From assembly GCA_030867875.1 (NCBI GenBank), contig JAOWCC010000064.1, positions 35,486,802 through 35,550,801 on the forward strand: a DNA stretch of 64,000 bases, in the 5' to 3' direction. The notes below the pieces were generated by a model. The model was not told the DNA's origin. It did not search any database and saw only the letters and a list, made by a program, of their open reading frames with translations. This document shows, in pieces, positions 9,901-19,722 of the stretch; position 1 is the stretch's first letter; each line of letters starts with the position of its first letter. The position numbers and the translations under genes were made by a program. This DNA is from Actinernus sp. WN-2022. Taxonomy: Eukaryota; Cnidaria; Anthozoa; Actiniaria; Actinernidae.

Positions 9901-11322
9901 GACACAAAAATGACAAGTACTCTTACAGGTGGCATCAAAAGTATCTTAGCCCAGATTTTCATGACTTTGCTCGACGTCTGCGGTCTGGGCTCATTCCATG
10001 CTCTCTCACCTTCTTTTGGGGAAGGGGCGAAGCAGACTGGAAGGCAGTCACGACGACCGGCTTTGATTCTTCTGACGTCAAAAGTAGCAAAAGCCACGAA
10101 GAACGTGACGATCATCAAATAGGAAAACGTCACTGACAGTGCAGCATAGATGCAGAAATACCTGACAGAAGGGAATGCCGTTGAGGTGCTAACAGCAAAG
10201 GCTACAAAATCTGTGACAGTTGTCATGGTAACCTTGGCACCAGAGTGCGACATTACATTTTTCATAGTCTCAACCGGTGAAAGATGACTGTCTTGGCGGT
10301 CCATCTCGTCCACGATGATAAACATATCGTCGATACCAATTCCTAAGATTAGGAATGGAACAATCCCAACAACACTGACAAACGGGACTCCAACGAGCAT
10401 CGAGAGTCCGAATCCCGCGACTATCCCTAGAGCAACTGCAAAAATCCCGGCATTTGCAAGTAAGGAATGCCCGGTGAGTGGGTTACGGAATTTTCCCAGC
10501 ATTGTGCATGAGAATGAAATCATGAGAATAAAAGTAATATAGACCAACAGCATATCAGACCCGGTGCTTTCTACTGCTGCGTCATTCAAGCTTCGCTCAG
10601 CCGTGTAGTAAATCTTCATACAGGCCATTTTATCCCTGAGAGACGACATCTTATTGATAAAAACCTTCTCCCACTCCATCACTTTCTCCAATTCTTTTTC
10701 GTCACTTGGTTCTCTCATGAAATATGAAACTTGTATGACGTCCGCGCTCTGTAATAATCCGGAGGACAGGTTCCATCTTATTTTGCCAAACATATATGGG
10801 AAGTTAAGGTAAACCGGTCTGTTATTTTGCAACATTTTATTAGGATTATTGTAGGCGTTACTTAGCTGGCGTTTGATGTTAACCACGTTTTTCATGTCAA
10901 AGTTAAATATTTCCATTGGGTTGATCAGTACGCAGTGCTTTGTTCCTGTCTTTGTAGCCTCCATCCTTTTGACACAGTAGGTTGAATAAAGAGGCAAAGA
11001 TGTTACTGCCTTATGCACCTCAAGAACATCTTCGAGACAACTTTTCTCGAGTACGTTACCACCACTTTTAGGCAAAAATATGATGGTTTCGTCTCTTGTG
11101 TTAAGAGTTGGGAAGTACTTCCTGGCCTGTTCAAGGTCTTTGATGGATTTGCTGTGCTGAGGAATGAACAGTTTTGTTGAACGGTCTTCAAACTTCATGC
11201 GAGCGAACCCCACACTGCACAATGCCACGAAGCAGCAACAAAGACCAATTGTAACCTTTGGATATGTTGCTATTTTGCCTCCAAGAGCACCAAACAAATT
11301 CCCAAGGACATCATGGCAACAC
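6760..11322 (-). CDS. PTCHD3-like: PTCHD3-like patched-domain membrane protein, copy 1 (exons 11322-9017, 7337-7168, 6924-6760)
   Basis: A patched/Dispatched/NPC1-related RND permease of the plasma or organelle membrane; the substrate of PTCHD3-type members is unknown (sterol or lipid transport is inferred from the family). Numbering starts at the first full codon of the large exon. TM1 is at about 23-39, followed by a large extracellular loop. The sterol-sensing domain is at about 258-420, with the RND motif GIGIDD at 327-332. A further helix is at 465-484 and a second glycosylation-rich loop precedes a C-terminal bundle from about 663, with GFSVDYS at 729-735. The large exon ends at ATGGGAG|GTGAGT (9017). 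It joins in frame at CTACAG|GCACC (7337), and CAG|GTTAGT (7168) joins TTTGCACAG|GCACAA (6924). The visible product is about 879 residues, the family's size. The start codon is not found: an AG acceptor at 11324-11323 suggests a missing 5' exon, with an in-frame TGA just upstream. The frame is intact. Confidence 0.9.
7168..7337 (-). CDS. PTCHD3-like: PTCHD3-like copy 1, penultimate exon
   Basis: 170 bp, entering in phase 1 and ending in phase 0. Encodes the last two membrane helices of the RND fold (begins TSTFIGMAV, ends [15 protein letters not shown]). Acceptor CTACAG|GC and donor CAG|GTTAGT are both canonical. Compared with the sister exon at 48712-48881, about four residues differ. Confidence 0.88.
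7653..7754. mobile_element. palindromic MITE in intron (copy 1)
   Basis: Arms of about 37 bp (CTTGGATCTTATGACATCAC and its complement) around a short loop. Located in the PTCHD3-like intron; the same element sits at 49199-49300, so it predates the segmental duplication. Confidence 0.8.
7841..8222. repeat. 56-bp / 31-bp VNTR in PTCHD3-like intron (copy 1)
   Basis: Five units of about 56 bp built on AACAAACACAGCAACAGATA ... GACATGTTTAAATATCCAT, followed by three shorter 31-bp units with GATTTAGATATCCAT. The sister array at 49388-49655 has three long units and three short ones, so the array has changed length since duplication. Confidence 0.9.
8770..8930 (-). mobile_element. tRNA-derived SINE in intron (copy 1)
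   Basis: On the minus strand a tRNA-like head starts near 8928 (TGGCGCCGTGG, A-box-like) with a clear B box GAGTTCGATTCCC (8885-8873). A non-tRNA body follows and ends in (ATT)n at 8790-8770. These are the hallmarks of a Pol III SINE. It is antisense to nothing and lies in the same orientation as the host gene. An identical copy lies at 50205-50364. Confidence 0.8.
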
Positions 11323-11420
11323 CTAGAGGAGCTTCAGAGATAAACAAAACAAAACAAAACCACACTGAGAGGTTGTTATTGTGCATATATAAAAAGGGAG
11401 GCCGGTTACTTATGATTTAA

Positions 11421-12376
11421 ACCTGGTTTTCACTAGCAACATAAGCAGAAGCAACATACGCAGACGCAGTGCCGTATTTATCATTAGCAGTACTTGTTCT
11501 ACTCACAGGTGTGAGATAAGAACAAGCAACATACGCAGACGCAGTGTCGTATTTATCATTAGCGGTACTTGTTCTACTCACAGGTGTGAGATAAGTACAA
11601 GTTTCGAATTCTGAGAATTCATGTACTGTGTGCGATGTGTGTGTGCAGTGTGTGGGCGATGTGTATGCGATGTGTGTTGGCGCTGAAGTGATATGAACTC
11701 CCGAGTGGATACAAGCAAATATCTAAGAATCCCTGATTTTTTTTAGTGGCATCCATTTAGATAAAATCCAACGGTTTTTAGCGTTTAGATAACCCGGCCC
11801 TAATTTCCAATGCCTTTGTCCAAATAAATCAACCCTCCAGAAATGCTTTATGTTTGACTTCCGGTGAAATTGCATTGTTCAGAACAGCCAATCAGAATAT
11901 ACGAAAATCGGATTATTCCAGAGCCCTATTTTTTCGTCGAGCATGCGCAGTAAGAAACAAATGGGATCTGGGTACGAGATTGCTCACAGGTGTGAGATAA
12001 GGACAAGCAACATACGCAGACGCAGTGCCGTATTTATCATTAGCAGTACTTGTTCTACTCACAGGTGTGAGATAAGAACAAACAACATACGCAGACGCAG
12101 TGCCGTATTTATCATTAGCAGTACTTGTTCTACTCACAGGTGTGAGATAAGAACAAACAACATACGCAGACGCAGTGCCGTATTTATCATTAGCAGTACT
12201 TGTTCTACTCACAGGTGTGAGATAAGAACATACGCAGACGCAGTGCCGTATTTATTTATTTAGCGGTACTTCTACTCACAGGTGTGAGATAAGAACAAGC
12301 GCTGCTGATGATCAATGCATTACTGCGTCTGCGTATGTTGCTTGTGCTTACGTTTATGTCGCTAGTAAAAACCAGG
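11421..12376. mobile_element. TIR element with internal ~74-bp tandem array
   Basis: The left end ACCTGGTTTTCACTAGC and the right end GCTAGTAAAAACCAGG are inverted repeats. Inside, units of about 74 bp (CATACGCAGACGCAGTG ... CTCACAGGTGTGAGATAAG) occur twice at 11441-11600 and about four times at 12000-12300; the intervening 11600-11990 is unrelated sequence. Each unit contains a CTCACAGGTGTGAG palindrome. Open frames on both strands here only reflect a repeat length that avoids stops. Confidence 0.75.
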
Positions 12377-12405
12377 CTAACACTAGCAAAACGTCACAAG
12401 TAAGA

Positions 12406-12637
12406 TAGCTGATATTATAGTGGCGTCTACGAGTAGCAGTTTCAGCGGTATTGACCCGAACGCCTCGCTTCAATGTAATGAAGCACTATTCAAACTTTGT
12501 CAGGTAGATTAGTCGTGCTTGTTTAAGAGGGTGTTGGTGTCATACAAGAATGATGGTTCCAATCACGGGCGCTTCATTGCATCGAAGTGAGGCGTTCGGG
12601 TCAATACCGCTGAAACTGCAACTGTAATATCAGCTAT
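12406..12637. mobile_element. MITE with long inverted arms
   Basis: Arms 12406-12487 and 12567-12637 are inverted copies (TAGCTGATATTATAG at the tip; CAGTTTCAGCGGTATTGACC within). No coding capacity. Confidence 0.75.
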
Positions 12638-12816
12638 TAGAAAAATGCAGGAAAGATGAAAAATACAACGCTGATCCAAACAGACTGGAAAACATTTGAT
12701 TCTAGTTGCATTAGTAATTCATAAGGGTACTAGCCAATCATATATGTGTTAAATGACACCACGTGATGGCCTCTTTATACCCATCTTTATAAACCTGATT
12801 AATAAAACATCAGAGT

Positions 12817-12956
12817 CCGGTAGTTCAAAGGGTGGATAACTTTATCCACCGAATAAATCCTTATCCAGTGGATAAAATAAGCTAGTTTGGGTAGTACTTA
12901 TCTACTGGATAAGGATTTATTCGGTGGATAAAGTTATCCACCCTTTGAACAACCGG
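12817..12956. mobile_element. palindromic MITE (GGATAACTTTATCCACC type)
   Basis: Nearly perfect 60-bp inverted arms from CCGGTAGTTCAAAGGGTGG to its complement at the right, with internal GGATAA/TTATCC palindromes. Total about 140 bp. Confidence 0.85.
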
Positions 12957-13083
12957 ATCCAGGTCTATATCATTGATATAAAGACACTGATGTTTTATCA
13001 ATCAGTGCTCCCAAACTGACAATCGAAAGTGCTATTACCTGGGGAGCTCAAACACGAAGGCTCCATGCAGAGATCACTGTTAT

Positions 13084-13493
13084 GCCAATCCTGCAATCTG
13101 ATTGGCTAACGCTACTCACTTTTCATTCTGTGATAGTAAGTGAGTAGCGAAAATGCCGGTTTACAAACGCAAAACAATGTCCACCAAGTCGTCAAATTAC
13201 AAAAAAAGTCTTCTTTTTTCAGTTCAAGATTGAACAACTAGTTGGTTTCTGCTAAAACAGTTAGACTACTCGCTCTCAGTTTATGGCTGACACAATGTGT
13301 AGCTGACTTCACTAACCTTGATATCCAGCTATTTAATTTGGTGGTAGTTTTACAAAATAATTGATTGGTTGCCAGTTCGTACGTCCATAACAAATAATAT
13401 CTTTTGTCGTTTTTAGTCTTGTTTGATGCTATGCTGTTTCTCGTTCTCCCAAATTCCCACTCGTGTTGATATAACTCTATGGAAACACATATT
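13084..13493. mobile_element. MITE-like repeat related to 39701-40152
   Basis: Shares CTGATTGGCTA-CGCTACT near its left side and the CCCACTCGTGTT...ATAACTCTATGGAAAC end with the element at 39701-40152. An internal stretch at about 13313-13390 matches copy 2 at 52815-52890 in inverted orientation. Left boundary uncertain. Confidence 0.5.
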
Positions 13494-13696
13494 TCTTTTC
13501 TATTTCTTAACTAAAGCATGGGAGACAAACCAAAAACATATTAAATGTGACAGCAGTTCATGAGTTCAAACTGTTCAAAGTCATTAGAGTTCATGCATAA
13601 TTTTTTTCTAATATTTTTAGGTTTGACCTTCTGTGCGTCTACTGAAATCATGTGAAATCGTTGTGCATACCTACGTAGTGTTTCATAACCAAGTCA

Positions 13697-13800
13697 CTGT
13701 ATTCTATGGGGGTTTCAAAAGCCGAGTAAGCGGCCTCGATATTTGAAATTCTCACGAGGCTTTGGCACCCCCATAGAATGCGGTTCGAATCCCGCTGGAA
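13697..13800 (+). other. tRNA-like hairpin with B box (pseudo-tRNA or SINE head)
   Basis: A B-box match GGTTCGAATCC (13782-13792) follows a segment with a D-arm-like AGCCGAGT. The segment also folds as a 13-bp hairpin (ATTCTATGGGGGT with ACCCCCATAGAAT). The T-stem pairs poorly and no acceptor stem is convincing, so it is not a functional tRNA. Confidence 0.3.
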
Positions 13801-14395
13801 GCAGTTGTTTTTCTTTCTATCAGTCGCTTCAATCACTTCTTTACTCACTTCTAACTGTTCCCAATTAGTATAAATATACCTTATATCTTGTACTCTCTAG
13901 GTCCCCTGTGCTTGTCTGATACTGAATGTAGCATTTATATATTTATACATGTATACTCTTTCATGATTATTCGCAAAGTTTATTTGAATGTTTTTCTTTA
14001 ACTGTATCCTGTATTATTTATGTATCTTCATAATTGTATGTTTAATTTCATAACCTTGTTCATTTTATTCTACCAACCATTTTCAGTTTAATATACTTTG
14101 TAAGTGCTACCTGCTAGATTAGTCTTTTGACTATTCAGTGTAGCCTGTACCATAATTTTTGAATAATTCCTCTTTCTTTGATTAAACTTTGTATTTAATA
14201 TTTAGAGGTACGAAATAAAATGTTGTTGTTTACCGTTTTAGTTTCCCAGTTATTATGGACAGGACTTGTAAACATACTTTCAAGTGGTGCTGACTGTATT
14301 CTACGGGGGTTTCAAAGTACGGCACGTGGTACAAATCCAGCCCTGGGAATGGTGGTTTCCCTCATGAATAATAGTAGAAGTAGTACGTAGTTTTA

Positions 14396-14520
14396 GTTGG
14401 ACACGGTATCCATGCAGATCCACGTGCCATGAATCAATGACGAGGTGTTAACGCCTTGTCTCATGGTGTTAACCGAGGCATTGATTCATGGCACGTAGAT
14501 CTGGATACCGTGTCCAACAC
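14396..14520. mobile_element. palindromic MITE (GTTGGACACGGTATCC type), copy 1
   Basis: Near-perfect palindrome with arms of about 55 bp (GTTGGACACGGTATCC ... GGATACCGTGTCCAAC). The sister is at 53424-53556, so it predates the segmental duplication. Confidence 0.85.
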
Positions 14521-14795
14521 ACTGGCGAGGTTTAGAAAATACTTCTCGTACGCATTAGACATTCATAGCACAGAGGCCAATGACAAAAAAAGAGTCCTAA
14601 TTTTGTATTGTGTGAACTCAGCGTTTCGACAATGCAAGCGGCTTTTTTTCTGGAAGTTTCAAAGGCGAACATTCCACGAATACATACGCTTAAACACCGA
14701 ATGAATTATGCAGTATTTGTGTGTAGCACTGAATGTTGAGTTACTTTGGCACTTCTGCAGCGGAGACAGAAGGACTAAGATCTCTTGAACACAAG

Positions 14796-15277
14796 ATGGC
14801 CGAATAACCGCCGACAAAACGTTTTGGAGCTCCACTCACGGCAGAAGAAACTGCTCGGGACGTACAACGAGCAGTAACTAACACAGAGTTTGAAACAAAC
14901 CTGTTTAATTTAAATATTGCCGGTTTTCACTCAATCCCCAGAGATTCAAATGACAAAGGGCATGGCGGCCATTGGTGCCCCAACAAAAGAAGCTACCGAG
15001 AAATATATTGTTTAAGGGCACCAACATGGCGGCTATGACGTTAAGTGAAAGCCAGCAATTAGTTCAGTTCAAAATGTGAGCACAACACAACACTAGAAGG
15101 GATGTCAGCGGGACGTTTAAACTTTTGGCTGATTAGTTTGTCCAAGAAGTATGTGACCAGTCACGAAAGCATTACCCGCAGAAAACTCTGTATCAGATAA
15201 TATGCTGTTTGAAGCGTAATTTGGACGAACTTGGACGGGCCGAGATCAATCCAATGGATGCGAACTGAGAATACTAT
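14796..15277 (+). pseudogene. Crypton/ZMYM-like N-terminal domain remnant, copy 1
   Basis: Begins ATGGCCGAATAA, already with a stop, then TTKRFG-type coding remnants (KRFGAPLTAEETARD in copy 2). A MITE interrupts it at 14915-15060. Coding-like sequence then resumes: LNFWLI, then after a 1-bp loss YPQKTLYQIICCLK, then LDELGRAEIN. It ends at a canonical donor TAT|GTAAGT (15277). The FWL...KFV.EV..Q.G..YP.KTLYQI.C.LK pattern is typical of the N-terminal domain of Crypton-derived ZMYM/QRICH1-type proteins and their transposon relatives. Broken by stops and frameshifts; family assignment from memory of motifs. Confidence 0.5.
14915..15060. mobile_element. MITE inserted into the copy 1 remnant
   Basis: Ends ATTGCCGGTTTTCACT and AGTGAAAGCCAGCAAT are inverted repeats; contains CACCAACATGGCGGC motifs. 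Absent from copy 2 (about 53965), so it inserted after duplication or was lost there. Same family as 17362-17509 and the block near 18845-18965. Confidence 0.75.
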
Positions 15278-15640
15278 GTAAGTTCGCCAAACGTTTGCTT
15301 GAAAGGTTTTTAGCCTGAACTTCTGTGAGGTTGTTATTTTTAATTTGTAAATGGGTGGATGTTTACTGAATATGGAATATATTTTCTATAGATTTAATAC
15401 TGTCGAATAAAGTTCTCTGAGAATATTACTGGCAGATCGCTTGGAGATGCAATCAAACGAGGTTAGTATATCAAGCAGTTATTATGCAAGTCGGATTTTT
15501 TGCGGTTGAGAGAAATTGAAACTGGGTTGAAATTGAGGGTAAAAATTGAAAATTGAGGGTAAAACAACAGCTGATTCCGCTACATTGTAAATACGAAAAA
15601 TATGCAAATTACCCAAAACTGTATTTTAATAGAAATAGTT
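15278..15640. other. intronic or spacer sequence after the remnant
   Basis: Shared with copy 2 (54161-54490). Contains a possible further exon (TTCTCTGAGAATATTACTGG, acceptor AATAAAG, donor GAG|GTTAGT), but its frame cannot be confirmed. Confidence 0.3.
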
Positions 15641-15729
15641 TCTAAATACAGTTTCGAGTAATCACAGGCTACCCAAGCGTAAGGTTTTTGATTAACCGTT
15701 TATTTTACATTTTAACCGTTTATTTTACA

Positions 15730-16036
15730 AAAAAAGGCCGATCTCAAACAACGAGTCGAACTCAAACAACCATTGTTTTTGTTAGCGCCCAGGCTTGGCC
15801 GCGCCAACGACTTCTTGCCGTGGCATGTATAAAAAAATGGCGGTCAGTGATAGTTCAAAGGTTTTCTATGGCAGTTTGCTGCTCGAGAAAGAGGCATATC
15901 TCGGAACTAATAGCATAAAGTCAAGCAGTATATCCTCCCCGATGCAGTTGCAGTAAGTTGAATGGCACAGACGTTGATTTTTATGTTGAAAATATTTTAT
16001 GAGTTCGACTCGTTGTCAGTGAGATCGGCCTTTTTT
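15730..16036. mobile_element. MITE with AGGCCGATCTC termini
   Basis: The left AAAAAAGGCCGATCTC and right GAGATCGGCCTTTTTT are inverted repeats; ACGAGTCGAACTC also repeats inverted within the arms. Part of a 1.5 kb block (15640-17184) absent from copy 2. Confidence 0.75.
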
Positions 16037-16314
16037 GTGTCCTGCCTTCTCTCTCTTTAGTACTGCCGGGAAGAAAAAATCGCCCAAATGCGCTGAAACT
16101 GCACACAGACACAGCCCAATAACTGACAAACACACAGATAAAGTCTTGTTTTTTTTTCATTTCAATATTTACAGAATTATTGCAATTTCTAAAAACTCTA
16201 TATATAAATTCCCAGTCACCTGTGGAGTAATTTGCATATTTTTTTATCTAGAAGTGATTTCTGAGTACGATAACTATGGAAATCGCTATTGTTTGACCTC
16301 TATTTCTCTCAGCT

Positions 16315-17052
16315 CAAGGGAAGTTTTCGGTTAAAAAGCTGTTCGGGAGAATAAGTTAGCGTAAAACTTTCGGATTTGAAAAAATTGTCACTAGAAAATT
16401 GTTTTCTGAAATACTGGCTAGAAAATTTGTTTTCAATCCCTAGAAAATTATAGAAGAAAAGGGAGACTAAGAGGTTTCCCCTAAAATATTCGTACGTATT
16501 CGCCTGATCAATAGAGTAAGAGCTTTCCCCTAAAATATTCGTACGTTTTCGTCTGATCAATAGAGTCAGAACGATCCGGAAAAAAAACATTGGTTGGAAT
16601 GAAAAAAAAAAAACATATTATCACAAATCATTTAGTGAAGCGGCCACCTAAAGTTTTCGAGAACACATTTTCATTCCCTAAGAAATTCTGACATCTAACA
16701 TCCGAAAGAATAAACATTTAGCAAATGGAGGTCACATGCATGCACCTAAAAGAATTGCCTAAAGGAAAAAAAGAACCCCTAAAAACTTCGTACCTCCACA
16801 AAACTTTGCAACATGAAGTTACTTGGGCTAGAAAATTCTTGTTTATGTTCTAGACTACTAACAAATTCATAGGCCGGGAATATTTTGCCATGGTATTTTC
16901 GGTTGACGCGATTTCCACCTAGAAAATCCGAACAGCTAATAGCTTTCTAGAATACGTCAAAAGACATAGTAGGCGCCTTAAAATGACTAGATGAGCTGCA
17001 CACAACTGGTTTCAAACGAATTTCAAAAAGTACTCGTTGGGTGCCCTTGTCA
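16315..17052. mobile_element. repeat element with CGTTGGGTGCCCTTGTC terminus
   Basis: Matches 34152-34633 over most of its length (TTTCGGTTAAAAAGCTGTTC ... AAATTTCAAAAAGTACTCG). The left terminus is lost here but intact at 34152. Internal CTAGAAAATT motifs recur. This copy has an extra internal segment (about 16500-16860). No ORF of note. Confidence 0.65.
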
Positions 17053-17361
17053 GCTCCAAAACCCACCCACTTGCATGTTTTATCCCTGGTTTTCTCCTAT
17101 CTCCACGTGACCTCAAACGAGAACTCTCATTGGCCGATGTGCTATGAATATCTAATGTAGTATGAGAAATATATTTCAAAACTTTATCGTTAATTTAATA
17201 TTAGAAAATAACTGCGAAATAATTATGAAGAACACCTCGGGAATTTTCATAATAAGTGAGTACATGTAATATATATTTCCCCTATAGAATCATAAACCAA
17301 TTAAGATAAAGCGGATTTGGTATGAATATGAAGAACGCACCAGAAACGACTCGGTATACTT

Positions 17362-17509
17362 CAATTGCTGGTTTGCAGTCAATTCCCAGAGATTCAAATA
17401 ACAGACGTGGCGGCCATGTTGATTGAATGAAACAAAGAAATATTTTGGTTTCATGGTTGGTCGTCAACCAAGATGGTGGCGATGACGTCGTCACTGCAAC
17501 CCAGCAATT
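17362..17509. mobile_element. MITE (AATTGCTGG type), copy 1 only
   Basis: Inverted ends AATTGCTGGTTTGCAGT and ACTGCAACCCAGCAATT, with internal GGCGGCCATGTTG and AAGATGGTGGCG. The sister site at about 54657 lacks it. Confidence 0.75.
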
Positions 17510-17644
17510 ACCACTGGTGCGATGACTTTAATCTTCAGATTCATCTACTCAGCGTTAGTCTCATTCTGATGTTAAATATTCATAAATACCAGCGGTAAGA
17601 TGGGTTATTCACAGCTCTATGTATTGTGGTAGTTTGAACTTCTG

Positions 17645-17726
17645 TTATCTCGTCCCCAGGGTCTTCTCGGTCAGATCCAAGATGGCGATCTTGGATCTGA
17701 CCGAGAAGACCCTGGGGACGAGGTTG
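17645..17726. mobile_element. tiny perfect-palindrome MITE with 9-bp target duplication
   Basis: 17649-17722 is a perfect hairpin with arms of about 36 bp (CTCGTCCCCAGGGTCTTCTC and complement). GAACTTCTG flanks it at 17636-17644 and 17727-17735. The sister site (about 54780) has a single GAACTTCTG and no insert. Confidence 0.85.
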
Positions 17727-18554
17727 GAACTTCTGCACCTTGCTGGAAACGGTGAGTATGTGCGCCTGTAGTCATCGAATACAGCGGTAATTTAATGCGA
17801 AACGGGTCAATTGTAATCGTATTGTACTTCACTGAACTCCAAATGTTTTCGTCTTTCTGATCCAATAAAACAACAGAGTAATATCATTGTACACATGATG
17901 GGCTTCATACAAGTTTGAATTTTACAGCAGGGTTGCACTTAATTTAATTTTCAATGATTGTAGATATAAATGTTCGACCCTTTTGTTTGGTTCTTTATGA
18001 TAGATTATAGCATTAGGAAAAAAATAGTTCTTCGATATGCCAAATATTCTATCAAAAGTCTTTTACCCAGCTGAAAGCTTGCCTGGAATATTAAAGAATA
18101 ATACTTCCTGCAGACGTTTGCCTATTGAATGGACAAATTCACCAGGGTGCTATCTTTTTAAAACCGTAAGAAGTTTGTCATGATGAGAACCCGTGTGCCG
18201 TATTTCTTTCACAGTCACACAAAATTCTCTAGTCTAACGATATAGATACAATTCATAGTATTATATACTAGAAATAAATTCTTAAATATCTTACTGTACA
18301 CTGTTGTCTGATGGATCCATCCTCCTGTTTAGGATGAGAATCCGAGCTTTCGTCTTGGGCTTACCACCTAAGTAAAGAAAAGGATCATTAAACAGGGCAT
18401 GCCTACGGAAAACTATTATTTAAACAATGAATAACTAGTTAGTTCTTGTAAAATTGTTTAAACAGTATAGTTTCCTTTCACTCATGCGCAATGCACCCTA
18501 ATGCTATATACTATAAGCGGGGACTGGCTCTAGTGCATGGGTCTCAAGGTTCGT

Positions 18555-18747
18555 AGGGGTATAGAATGGTCACATCCGAGACTCGCCAAGACCCTCGTTT
18601 GAAAATCCGAGCCCGAGACTTAGTTCTCTAAGGGGTATAGAATGGTCGAATCCGAGCGGACTCTTTTTGAAACGCCGAGATTTCGAGACTTGCATGCTTG
18701 AATATCGCCGAGACTAACGATTTTTTGAGGGACCATTCTATACCCCT
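18555..18747. mobile_element. MITE with 6-bp target duplication, copy 1 only
   Basis: Inverted ends AGGGGTATAGAATGGTC and GACCATTCTATACCCCT; the motif also repeats inside at about 18638. Flanked by GTTCGT at 18549-18554 and 18748-18753. Empty site in copy 2 at about 55915. Confidence 0.85.
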
Positions 18748-18754
18748 GTTCGTG

Positions 18755-19384
18755 AGCACGACGATAGAAATATTTAATTTCCCGTCAAGGAAACTCGAAA
18801 ACACTTTGCAGAGGTTCTGCGGGAGGAATCTATTCTTGGGTTGCACGTTACGTCATCGACGCCATGTTGGTGGACGTCAACAGAGATTCCTCATTAGCTT
18901 CTCTTGTTAGTGGCACCAACATGGCCGCCACATCTTTGTCAATTGAATCTCTGGGGATTGATTGCAAGTCACCAATAAGTAGTTTATACAAGTTCATGTA
19001 TCTTTCAGTGTCAACATGTTTTCATTCGTGTTCCCTCTGATTACTCCTTCAGGAAACTGAATGAATGGGCAAGGATTGTAAATTTACGGTTAGGAGAGCG
19101 AGAAGATTATTTGAAGAAACACTGCACCTGAAAACAAGAGGCTGTATATATGCAGCCAGGACTGAGCCATATGACATGACATGTTTGTCTGTTAATGTGA
19201 TGATTGTGTGGAATGGGAAATGTAGTCTATTTGGTTTTGTGAAGTTTGGCTGTATCAGCAAATGGTGAAAGTTGCCTATGGCACTATTTTTGTAAAAAGA
19301 TAATCAACAGCAGAGACTCTGGGAATCTCAATAAATAATTTATTTGATGTCTCAAAGCAGAAATATAACAGAAAATCCAGTGAA
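18755..19384. other. duplicated non-coding sequence
   Basis: Shared with 55930-56110 and 56453-57340, interrupted there by a LINE tail and a roughly 370-bp insert. Contains another member of the CACCAACATGGC/TTGAATCTCTGGGGATTG repeat. The short open frames on both strands overlap and are not conserved between the copies. Confidence 0.5.
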
Positions 19385-19545
19385 ATCAAACAACAACAAC
19401 AAACAAACAACAACACACTTTATTTATACTCTTACAAAAATTACATAAGTATAGGCGAAAGAGAAACGAATAAAAAAAGTTAGAGTATATCGTAAGCGCT
19501 ACGTACTTAGAATAACCTAAGGGCTAATCGAGCTAAGTAGTGTTA
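19385..19545 (-). mobile_element. retroposon 3' tail with (CAA)n, copy 1 only
   Basis: (CAA)n followed by CACACTTTATTTATACTC, i.e. a minus-strand 3' end with an AATAAAG-type signal and a (GTT)n tail. Absent from copy 2 at about 57378. Confidence 0.5.
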
Positions 19546-19722
19546 CTAAAAGCAAACCAAGTACTTTTCAGTCATCCTCAGACTTTATTATGTCCTCTGG
19601 CTCTCTTGTACTGGCTTATTTTTCCACTGAAAATTAGAGCAGTTTTCATTCAAACCTCTACAGAAGAGGACTTTGCATGTCATCACCATCACTAGTGTAG
19701 AATTCTCCCGAATGGCACTGTG

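Larger units (their letters stand above)
11323..14250. other. composite repeat block present only in copy 1
   Basis: In copy 2 the corresponding interval (about 52790-53265) is only some 480 bp long. Here the space is filled by a TIR element with internal tandem repeats (11421-12376), two MITEs (12406-12637, 12817-12956), another repeat (13084-13493), a B-box-bearing hairpin (13697-13800) and an AT-rich stretch (13860-14240) that may be a LINE 3' end. No first exon for the PTCHD3-like gene can be recognised. Confidence 0.6.
6031..19722. repeat. segmental duplication, copy 1
   Basis: Begins where GCCTGGCTACACAAACTAT matches GCCTGGCTACACAAGCTAT at 47967, and ends where the GTGTAGAATTCTCCC-containing stretch stops matching 57561. 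Same orientation as copy 2. Carries a PTCHD3-like gene, its intronic VNTR, SINE and MITE, a Crypton/ZMYM-like remnant and many MITEs. It is longer than copy 2 mainly because of the 11.3-14.25 kb block, a 1.5 kb block at 15.64-17.18 kb and single MITE insertions. Confidence 0.9.

Noticed and set aside
9145..10542. Open frames on the plus strand opposite the PTCHD3-like exon (also 50580-52043)
   Set aside because: They lie antisense to a well-conserved coding exon, and their openness follows from its codon use; they show no own motif.
11913..12263. Frames of about 100 codons on both strands with repeating peptide units
   Set aside because: They are produced by a tandem DNA repeat whose length avoids stops; both strands are open at once.
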